Of a stretch of 64,000 bases of DNA, positions 43,181-55,100 are shown one piece after another. Within the stretch, counting starts at the first letter, position 1. Every line of letters starts with the position of its first letter. A program made the position numbers and the translations under genes. The notes beneath the pieces were generated by a model. It searched no databases. It was given only the letters and a program-made list of their open reading frames with translations, and was not told where the DNA came from. This DNA is from Odontesthes bonariensis (taxonomy: Eukaryota > Chordata > Actinopteri > Atheriniformes > Atherinopsidae). The DNA lies in contig NC_134510.1 in NCBI RefSeq assembly GCF_027942865.1, forward strand, positions 23,057,209 through 23,121,208, given 5' to 3'.

Positions 43181-46100
43181 CTACTCAACTTTCCAGATGG
43201 CGATTTTGCCATCACGTTGCGCCGAGCCACTCAGGACATAGCGATCCTCTGCAGAGCAGAGTGTCTGGACGCTGTCAGAATGGGCCTGTAGCTCCTTTGC
43301 CACCACGAGACTCTCTGGGTCCACCACCAAAACCTGGCTCCTCAGCTGACCGTCACACTGACCTCCGACGCCGCTACGTCCCCGGCAGCCCACCCAGATC
43401 TGAGAAGATGAGAGGTAGCGGAGGACAAGTGATTACAGTGGAGATGATTTTTTTTGTGTAGATTATTTAGCTATGAAGTAAATGTGCTGCGGCCTCCCAA
43501 AACCATCATGCGAATGATACAACTAAGAATTAGGCTTTCGCCTGAAATTTGTCAAAGCTCACCTGGTTTTTGACTTGAATCATACAGGTGACTCCTGAAC
43601 TGCCCGGCAGGGGGATTCTTTTGAATGGATGTTTGTGGTTGTTAATGTGCCAGAGACACAGTTCTACAGAGTCTGAACAGCCCGTCCACAGCTGCCCTCG
43701 CTGAAACATACAGTCCTGATAGTTAAAATCTGCAGGCATACTTTTAGGAGATGAAAAAGTATTTAAATCCAGAAAAACACTACGACACAGTTCTGTCTTA
43801 TTTGGGAAATATTGTCAGTAAATACTTGAAAGTCTCAGCTTCAGTGGTTCCACTGACGACTTCTTAACAGCTACAGCCATCTACTGTGACCGTGTAGATG
43901 CCAGACTGACTTACTTCTCAATCCATTTCCTGTCAAAACCCACCCGTTTTCTAACTAACTGACATAATTGCGGTGGATTGCAAAGTCACCTCTGGGATGA
44001 CGACAAAACAGCTGAAGCCACTGGCAATGTTCCGCATGTCATCGGGAAGCGTTATCCTCCTTTGTGGCATACCGCTCTTTTTCAGTTCCACAATACCGTC
44101 ATCGCAGCCTGCACATACACAGAGACTCCTGTTAGGAAAGCTTTTTGGGGGCCAAATGCATTTGGAAGAAATACGTCGACATTGTCGGTCCTTTATAGAT
44201 TTCAAATGACCATGTGCTCGACACAATTTCATCCCAGTGACTAAAGCTGGAATGAAAAAAGCTGGAATGAAAAAAAAAAAACGAATTGAAAGAAGCGAAA
44301 TCGCAGTCAGATAAGAAGCTGCAAAAAATATCATAATAAAATAGGATTAAAAATATACATAATAAAAGGCTGTCGGATACTGAGTGTTAGTGTAATCAGA
44401 AATCAAAAAGTAAAAGTGTACTCACAGCACCACAAGGTGCCATCATGGATCTGTATGGAGGAGAGACGGTCACAGGTGAGGTGCAACTGCTTCTTCACTT
44501 TAAGAGTTGACGAGTCCCATTGCAGGATCGTCCCATCACAGCTGCAGGAGTATGTGTGCTGACTGGGACACAAAGAGGAGATGGATTTAATTTTTTTTTT
44601 TTTTTTAAGTGCTGCATGAGGTTCATTTATAAATTTACACTCGCCTTTACAAGACTGCTGTAAACTGTGTAATTGTTAACAGGAGATGATCGTATCCACA
44701 CCTGCTGTGTTGATCCTTGGTATCCGCTGTGAAGCCGGTCACCTCCTGTCTGTGCTCAGTCAGCTGTTTGTTGCACAACATGCTGTGAGTGTCGATGATG
44801 TAGATGACGGAGTCCTGAGAACCAATCCACACCTGCTCCTGGACCAGTCCCATCATGCAGGTCTACAAAGATAAGGAGGCCACGGCTCAGATTCACCACC
44901 CTGAGAAAATTGTACTCAAGCCGACACAAAAACGTGGGAATCATCGGTTTCGTGTATTCATACAATGCATCTCCGTGATTACACTGTATGATATTTGTCT
45001 CTTAAAAAAGACTTTCAGATCATGAAGTTCTGACAAATATGTGCAGTGATGAAACACACAAATGTGAACAATTTGTGAAATATTAGTTTAAAAAAGACAA
45101 ACGAATTCAATTAAAAAAAAGTATTCACGTGTAGAAACAGAGCAAACACGCAACTTTCAGCCATCAGCGATGGCTTCAAACATTAAGTGGTAGATTTTTT
45201 ATTTTTCTTGATGAAAGCTGAAAAATGTGTCTCCAGGGAAATGTTAAATATCCTACAGTCACATGCACTGATCAGCCATAACATTATGACCATCTGCATA
45301 ATATCATTTAGGTTCCCCTCATGTTGCCAGAAGAGCTCTGACCAATCAGGGTGAGGACAAAGATCATCTGAGGGTGCCCCAGAATGTTTACAATAGATCC
45401 TTTGGGGCTTTGTGGGTTGCGAGTTGGGGTCTTTTTTGGACTGGGCTTATTTCCCACAACTGCCTCTAGATCCGCATCTGGTGAGTTCGCAGGGCGGATG
45501 AAGACCTCAGACTCTAGTCGTGTTCTTTGAGCCCTTACTAAGAAGTTTTTCCAGGGCCCACTGCTCCCCACTGGTCAGGGGGGCTACTATGGTAGGGAGG
45601 TCCTGCTGCCATATAAGGGAATACTGCTGGTAGTAAGTGTCAAAATAACATCCATGTGAATGCACGGATGTGGGTTTTCCATGCAGAACTTTGCACTGTT
45701 TACAAGATGATCTGTTCGACTCACTTTACCTCTCAGCAGTTTTAATATTCTGGCTGATCGGAGTACACGGGAGCTATATGTTTTTAACCATAAACAGTTT
45801 ATAAAGGTTCATGAAGGAGAGCATAGCTGATTTAATAAATGCTCTAATATAGTGGAGCTGGTTTCATGATAGATACAAATAATGTCCTCTATATGTTGTC
45901 TTTTTTTTTTTTTTTTTTCAAACACTGTGTTTACTCATCAAAACATAGGAAATAAATTACCCGCAGTGCCATATGACTGGAAGTTATTCTACACCTAATA
46001 ACATGCCTGAATTTCCTTGGAATTAAGTCAAATCAGAGAACACTGGCAGAAGTCAGATTTCTTGGAGACATGTCTCCATTTTGTCCATTGAAGGCACGAT

Positions 46101-49100
46101 TTCCCACTACGGAGGTACACTGAATGCAGCTTTAAACACACACAACATTTTCCACATTTCCCCAAGCTATACATACAGATGTTTGATGCTCTCACCACTT
46201 GCAACTCTCCGACCTGAATGCAGTCATGCAGCATAGACCAGCTGGCTGCATCAAATACAACCACTTTACCTCCACTGAGGGCCACCCATAGCTTTGGGTT
46301 CATCTCGCTCTGCGAGTCGTTGCAGGTCAGCTGACCTGGAATAAGAGAAAAACAGGTGAAGTTTGAGAGAAGTGGAGAGAAAGTGGTGAAGATCCTTCCT
46401 CTCTCCAGACTCAATTTTTTTTTGACAGGCTGAAACCAGGACCTCCAATTGTTCCATGTCAGCATTCAGCTTCTTTTAAAGTTCTGCATTGTTGAAGCAG
46501 GGATAGCAAAGTGTTTGGAGGCCATCTTGTACCCATTAGAAGTGGTAATACTTTGGTGTGGATCTCACAGCTTATTGTTGACACCATCATATAAAGTTAT
46601 CACAGCAGAGTCTGATATCCAATTCATCACAGAGTTGTTAAATCTAATTATTTCCAAAATAATTTGAAGGGCCTCGATAAGAGCGTCCCCTCAACCTATA
46701 CAGTAATTATGTCTTTTAAATTGTAATTGTTTCGTCATTTAGGGTTGCGTACCAAACTTGAGAGGCAACAGATGTTGCGGATATTCGCGGATGCCAACGA
46801 CAGTGACCAAAACTGTTAAGTGTGCAGAGTGCTTTTCAAAACTGGGTTTTCAAGAAGTCCATACGGCAAATTATCACCGTTTAACCGCGGGTGTCATGTG
46901 ACTTTCACAATCAATGTACAGCTTTACTGTTTAATATACAGAGACAATAAAGTGAGGCACATGAGAATGTCTCATCAGATAAGTCAGTGTGTGAAAACCG
47001 ATTCAAGTGAATCCATCTGTGAAGTTCCGAGCTGTAAATGCCAGTTAATATAAAGGAAAAGAAGTAGAAAATACTCAGCACGTGTGGTTCTAAAGACAAT
47101 AAGACGATGTGTGGGTTTATTCTGTATTTCTGCTCATTTACCGTCATGTTCAATATCTGAAAGACTTCTCCAGTCTGACTAATCATGTCCACGCAAATGG
47201 CTCAATGTCCACATGTTAAAATATTTTCTCAGCAAATAGAAACGCAACAAAAAGTAATCTGGTTCCATCAGATACCTGGAGTGTACAGCAGCACATGTAC
47301 AGTCTGAGGCTCCGCCAGGTCCAATGATGGGTTGATCTTGTGCTTTAGGGTCTCTGAGGTAGTTTTAGGCACCATCATAGGCACTGGTCAGAGACAAATA
47401 TAATGAATTAATCCTTTTTAAAAGGAGAATGTAGAGCGGTGTCATAAGAGACATTAAGAAAATCAATCAGGAGTTACTCTGGTAAACAACATAATCATTT
47501 TAACAAACACTTTGGGTTTACACACGCTTCTCTTTGACAATTTTCTACATTATTTGGCTATTATTTGGCTAATAAAAAAAATAAAATACTGTCAGATTAA
47601 TCTCCATAATAGAACCAACCACTACTGAAATTTGCAGCCTATTTCCAAAGGTTCATGTAAATTTAGTTTTTATTTTATATAGGCACCATGATGCCAATAA
47701 ACAGCAGAGGAAGCAGAGAAAAACCGCCATGAGAGACCTTCATGCTTGATCTTATCAAAGTAAACCAGCTTTGTGGCAGCAGAGATGGACCTCTGAGTCT
47801 GCAGGCAGCCCACTACAGCATCCATTAACAAGACGTTGGTCAGAGCCTGAGTCATGTACTGAGGGTCCTGGAAGAGACAAAAAGTCAATTAAATGGCAAA
47901 AAAATGTGAGCGCACATGGGTGAACCACGAAGTTGGATCAATAAATTGCTGAGGTAAGTTTAGCCTACAGCCAGAGTTTGCCGTCTTTGAATCGAATTAG
48001 ACCGCAGTTGAACTTATACTGAATATAATTCTTTCTCCGGAGGAGGTCATGTACACAGTTTCGGGTCCAACTTTTATGATCCAACTAATATACCAACTAT
48101 ATTTGCTAAATCATTACAGAATAGAAGTGATGGTGTGGTCAAATTTACATAAGGCTTTTTCTGCTGAAAAACTAAATGTCAACACTTGACAATTTAAACA
48201 CTGAACAGGTCACTGTTAAATATTATATAAGCAAACAAATTCCAAGTGTGCCACTTGAGCGGCTTATGTTTAAAAAAAAAAAAAAAAAAACATTTTTCCA
48301 TTCCAGCATCTTCCCAGCCAGGTCATTAAAAATGTGCCAATAACCTATGTTGACAGTGCTGTACCTTGTGTTGGTCTGCCATCTTACGCCCAGCCCACAT
48401 CTCTTTGACCACGAGGTTCCACAGTTCAGTCTCCGTCTTCAGGTTGGCCTCAAACACCTCAGGCCTGCTGGAGGTTTGGATACGAAGAGAGGGAATACGA
48501 ACGAGTAGAAAAGGAGCCGAGCCAATCTTCACATTCTGCAGTGAGATGGGGGAGGGACTTATTCAAAAAGTGGTCCAGGAAGCACAAAAGTGAGAGATGG
48601 GATAAACAACACTTGACCTGTATGTCTCTGAACTTTGTGATTTCCAGGAAGCCCGGCTGTCCCTCAGTCAGCAAAAACAGACGTTTCTGTGTCATGGCGA
48701 TTTTACCGACACCGTGGGAAGTCTTGACACAGGACGACAACTTGTAGACACATTCGCTATTGTCAAGGTGGTTGATGACCTCAGAGGGCAGGTTGACATC
48801 TTGTGCTTCAGCCTCCGTCTCCTTCCAGACGGTGTAGAAAACTCTGAAGAGGTCGGGCTCTACCTGCTTTGGCTGGCCTGGGACAAAGGGGAAGGAATGT
48901 TTGTATGTGGGTCGAAGTTCAAGATTAAGATTACTTTATTGTCATGTAGTCACAGGAAATTACTCCTCCGCATTTGACCCATCCAGGTTGGCTCCTGTTG
49001 AACACACACTCGCACATGCACAGGGTCACACACTCATGGAGACAGATGCCATACACTGGTGCTGCCAAGCCCGGGGAGCACAGGGGTACGGTTGCTCAAG

Positions 49101-52100
49101 GACAACTCGGCAGTGGCAAGGAGGTGGACTTCCACTTCCTCCAGCTGTGAGCACTGAGCCACGGCCGCCGTTTGTATGCTTCGCCTCCTGCAGGAACAGC
49201 GGGTGGTGTCCTTTTCTCCGTTAAGCAGTTCCAGTTCATCTCTCATTCGATTTCTGAGTTTTTCCATTGAGTAAAAGCCACAAAACTGTCTTTGCAACAT
49301 TGTGATGCGACAGTGAAGTTGACCTTTAACCTTTTGAAAATGAAATGTTATTACTGAATCATTGTTTCGAATAAGGCAATGTTTTTTTTGTATTTTGAAC
49401 ATTTGGAAACGTACGGTAGCAACGTCAACACTTTTTTTCCTCTTTGGGTATTGCTGTGAAATTTGTGCCAAATTTGAACGAATTCTCTCAACGCATTCCT
49501 GGGATATCACGGTCACAAGTGTGAGATCGGAGTAAAAGGACTGACAAACAGCAAAGGCAGACGCCAGCATGAGGGCAAGCACACAAAAAAAAATGATAAC
49601 ACTGTCCAAGAGCTCGTTTAGTTCCGCATTCAGTCTGAGAATACCGTCACACTTGGCGTCTTTTCTCTTCCATCCAGCCACGCATGATTGCCTTTCACAT
49701 CAGATAAGAACCAAAGAAAGAATGAAGGAAAAAAACAAAACAACTTTCTTCTAAAAATAGTTCAAAGAATGGGCTTACGATTACAACTGTAAAGGTCTAA
49801 ATTCATTTCATGACCTTTAACACATAACACGCTTGTTTTTGCTCGTGTTTTCCCTCGATTTACACTGGGATTTCCAAGCAAGCTCATTCTGCTTTGACAA
49901 ACTGCACTAATTACCCTTCCAACTGTTAATCTATGACGCTTTCCCTCTCAAAGATCCCTACTGTGCTGCATCTTATAGCTGATGAAGAAGCTGGCTGATC
50001 AACACACCACAAAGAAGATAAAGTCAGTATACTTTGATGATCCAAACATAAAGCAAATTACTAGTGAAACTGATTTATTTTTCACACTCTGGCGCATTTT
50101 GAGTGACTGCAAGTTTAATCTTTACTCTCCGTCAAGCCGTTTTAGTTTCTGATAAATAGTTTCTGCTTATTTTCATTCGTATGAGTGAAAAAAAAAGGGG
50201 GTTTGAAAAAGACTTTTCTCTTACAGAGTGTAAAAACAGATCATCTGACAGTTGCTTCAATCCAACTACAGCTGTAACCGATTCAAAATTCTATCATGCA
50301 ACGCTGTTGGAGAAAATAATCACTGTGCAGTCACCTCTGTGTCCAACACGTCAGCTCAGAGTGAATCGAATAAAACGTCTGGGAAAAGGTCTAGAAAATG
50401 TAACAATGACTAATTGCAGATTTTGATGCAGAACCTGAACCATCACCACTTTCCCTTGGATTGCATTGCTGGCCACACAGTTTGAGAGGAAACTATGGAT
50501 TACAATTTGATTTAAAAAAAAAAAAAAAACATAATTATAGGAATACAATAAAAATCAGAACAAATCTCTAAATTGTACGTCTGAACCTTTCTGTCTTCTC
50601 TTACCCTCAGTGAGAGCATCAAATAAACGGTGTATAGTCGCCACCTCTTTGACAATTCCGCACTCCTGAACACAGCGTACAAACTGATCCTGATGCAGAT
50701 GATTTCGAGGAAGTTCAAACTTCTTGATGTGATCATCAGTCTGGATGAGCGATTTCTCATTATCCGTCTTTATCTAATGAAGAAAAAAAAACGAAATCAG
50801 TACGATAATACGGCTTTATCACTAACACGAGTGGAGCTCCACAGCATCAAACAGGTGTCCAACCACAAGAACAGTAAAGGTGAAGGCTGAAGGACCTTGA
50901 AGATGAGTCTCTTGAGTTCAGGTCGTCTGTGGGCCTGCTGCCTCTCGTCTCTGTGGAGCGAGTCCACCAGCCACGTGACCAAGTGTGTAGGGAATATGGC
51001 GGTGTCGGTCTTGTAGAGATTCTGGAAATCACTCAGAGCGTCAAGTCGCCTTGAACACAACGTGTTGATGAAACCTCGCAAGTAGTAAAATCTACATACG
51101 GTAAATGAGTTTTGGATTAGAACATACACTTTAAAAATGAGAAGTTCTTTCTAAAAAGGTGGAAGAAGAGCTTAAGAAATAGTAAAAAAAAAAAGAAACA
51201 AAAAAAACATTACCTGGCCAGTAGGGTAGAATTCTCATTTTGGACGGTGAAAATAGATTTTCCAAGCAGCTGGATGAGCTCGGTGTAATAACTTTGTACA
51301 GAGTGGAAAGACAGAGACACTGGGAAGTCGGGGAGTTTAAACACCTTTACAGGCTTCGGAGGTATTTTCAGAGCTGGACGGGAGAGATGAGAGGAGGTAA
51401 GGAGAAATGGAAGAGAAAAAGAGTTTTATTTTCACTGGCCTCTTTTTTTCAAGTTCTGACCATGTGTGCCTCTGTACAGTGAATGTTTTAGAATGTTCCC
51501 AATTAGAATTTAGCATAAATATGTTTTGCAACATAGTCAGATTTTGCTAAAAGTTGACAGAACCCAGTGAAACAAAGGACACGGTAACAGAAGGGCTGGC
51601 CAAGTATTAATTGAGAAAATGATCCAGCCATTTCTTTGACTGGCAAAAGTTTGTGAAACCTTTACATTCGCAGTTCATTTGAGGTGAAATTTGAGTCAGG
51701 TGTATTCAACCAGTAAGGTCTCACTAAACACTGAAAGCAAAGGTTTCACATCATTTTGCACAAACAGATATGTAATAATAAATAAATGATAAAGTACATC
51801 AGCTTTGTTTCATTTGGTGAGAACTTTCAAAGATTTAGGGCTCACCCGAGTCAGACATCATGATCCTGGTAAGCAGCGAGTTTCTTTGGAAGCTGATGGT
51901 TTGTCCATCCCCCAAATTAGGGAGACTCATCCCCAGTCTCTTATTCAGCCTGTTTTCAGTGGTGGAGCTCTTTTTCCGGGCTTGAATCTCCTGCATGGTG
52001 GGTCTGCGTGGTACCTCGACCATAGCCTTCAATCTGCAGGGCCCCAAAGAAAGACAGTGCTAGACACCGAAGACTTCAAAAGCTTGTGCTACTACTGTGT

Positions 52101-55100
52101 GTCCACATGTGATGAGGTATGAGATCCCACTACAAATGCTCCTTTCTGAATCTTCCAGCAGTTTCCTGCCAACGATATACATCTTTAGAAGCTGTGGTGG
52201 TCTTTTTCTAATTATACCATGAGGGGATTAGAAGACCATGTGGTCAATGTCAATAATACCACCAGCTACTGTGAGGCTTACTAAATTGACTCAGTAACAT
52301 ACTTGTGCATCTCAGAACGAGTGCTGAGTTCCATTCGCGCAAAGTTATCCATTTTCTTGTTGAGGCGTTCCCTGAGGAAGGAGTGGAAGATGTGTGTGTC
52401 CAAGACCTGCAACACAGCCATGTTCATCTCTTTTGATAAGCCAGCCCAACAATCCACATTTGCTAGCTTATTTGTCTTCTACTCAAGCTAACAACCACTT
52501 GTAGGACCGAGTTAGTGTTTACCTTCTTGTAAAAAAGTTGGTCAGCTGGCTCTCTGGATTTTAGGAACTCTTCACTGTGAAACACTCGATGTTCATAATT
52601 CAGATGACTGCTAACATCCCTGTTAAAGACAAATACACATGTACTGAACCCCAACACAATACGTCGACGTATGCGAGCCATCCTATTTTATCTTAGCGCC
52701 CACAGAACCTGAATATGTTGACAATCAGCTCCAGTGCGATCCTCTGGAGGTCGTGATTGAGACTGTATTGCCACGCTCTTCTCTGTGCGCGATGCTCGTT
52801 GATGTCAGTGGAGCTTGCACTGTGGCACTGATGCAAGTCGAAATGTACCTGCAGTGACTGACACCTGCAAAAATAAAGACTAAAATATAGACTAAAAGCG
52901 TGTATGTATCTGCCAGGTTTTAATGTGCCACCGTTTAAAATTCTTGGCGTTACAGGAAGTACTGCACCTCTGTGTGAAGCAGTCTGCGGCAGCTGGAGGA
53001 ATATCAGGCAGGTCAAGAGTATCGGAAGAAGAAGTGGAAACGCTTCCATCATCAATATTAACTAAGATTAAATCATCAGTTTCCTGGATAAAAGAGCAAC
53101 AGAAATTAAAAGGTTCAATTAAAAAACGAGAACAAAAATTTAGAAATCCAATCAAAACTGCATTATTCTAGTTGAACTTGAAGTAAGATGGCTTCTTAGC
53201 TTTATCTTTTCAAAGATTAAAGAATGTCAAAGGAAGAAAAAAAAAAAGGGTAACACTTGCACTGAGTAGTTTAATGTGGGGGATTCCAAACTTACAGCAG
53301 CAACCTCAGCAAAATGGCTAAGGTGGCATCCCATGAGAAAGGCGGTCGGGGCCATAAGAAAGTCCAGCATGCCTCTGGCCAGGACAGGAACATAAGGATG
53401 CTGCCATGACAGAGGCTGGAAGAAAAGATCAGGCAGGTATGGAAAGATATTTCAACAGACCGAAAAATGAAAGGATGGCTGTCGAAATGAGGGATTATGG
53501 ATGATTCAGTACCATTAAATGAATTTATACACATTACAAATAGGGAAATATGCCGAGAGACAAATCCGTAATAATTCAGTCATTATTATTCAGTTATGAT
53601 TAATTCAACACAAATCAGGACAAAATACAACGCTGTTGGGAACTTTTCACATCTGCATATAGATTTTGAACCGACCTGCAGAAAAATCAACAAGCTCTCT
53701 GCCATCAGAGTGAGTCTGGCCCAATCGGCCGAAAACAACACCACCCGCTGTTCCTGCAGGAGACAAGACAGCACCTACAAACACGGGGGACAGAGAGAGG
53801 AAGAGACATGACAGTTACTAGAAGACTATTCTTGTCAGACTACAAACAGACACTGTGTGTGTAATACCTGCATGAGCTGCTGTGGCCTGAAGCAAAGCAG
53901 AGACAGGTGGAGGTCTAAATCTATAACTCGGTGGTCTTTGTCCTCACTGGAGGGTAATGCGATGGTCAGAGGACGCAATGTAAACATCTGGGAAACACAA
54001 AAAAAAAAAACAGGGTTACCGGTTGAATTAGTGGAAATGAATGTGCCGCACTGTGCTGACAACATAATCTAACACAAAGTGACTCTTCTGCCTCCTTTGT
54101 GTAATAATATCGTCTGGAAAAAGTCTATAGAAATATTTGATGACAATTTTACTCTTACACACACACACACACACACACACCAAATGTAGCTGTCCAGGGG
54201 GCGGAATTGGCACGAGCGTAAGCTTGGTTGCAAATTCCCTCACTCTATCTTCCATGTCCGATAACCGACAAGTTCTCAGCTGGATCAAAAGACTAGCACA
54301 TACGAAGAAAAGCGGAGTTACAGCAAAATATACAAGGGAACCATGTGCACGCAACAAAGCTAACAGAAAATGTATTCTTAAAATCGTGAATTGCTCAGTT
54401 AAGTTTTAGAAATATTGCGGGCATTACAACAACACCTTTAGCTTGTCCACAAATGCACTCCTAACATAGAAACATGGCAGGCAAAACCACTTCAATTTAA
54501 GCCAATGGAACATTCTTTGGTTTATTGCGCTGTTTCTCACCATGACAGGCAGTCTTTGAGTGCAGTGAAGTAAGGATACTTGGATATGATACAGAAACTG
54601 TAGGCAGAGAAAAGCTTAGAAAACCTAGAGGATCCAGCTCCATTCTGATACTTTGATTCTGAGACGGATGTCCCTTCCTGTGAAAACAGACAATCCAACA
54701 GTGACTTGCTTTCACTTTAGGCCTCAGTTAGAAGATTACAGCTTAGGTTATAGTAAGGCTTATTCTTGGCACATGCCTACAGGTTACATTTTAACCACTG
54801 TATTTAAAATGTCTTCCCATTTAGCCTGACGGCATTATGGCCTATAGAGCTGCCTGGCATAATCATAGAAAGTTCAACTGCTAAGTATTATGTATAGAAG
54901 TGTGTACCATTACTGGGCGGTAATACTGCATGACAACGCCATGGGTCTTGTTGCCAAAGACATCAGTGAAAACCAGGAAATGGAATTGCTCACTTTTCTG
55001 TTCACTAGTCACTTGCAGGCCACCTGGTTAGAAAAACAAAAAACAAAATCTTACGAGCAGTCGAGCAGGCCATGGTCACCATGGTAACTTGACCCGCTGT

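Noticed and set aside
49034-49681. 215-codon minus-strand open frame in DENND3 intron 17
   Set aside because: It runs across an interspersed repeat and unique intron, matches no family, and is not needed by the DENND3 exon structure.
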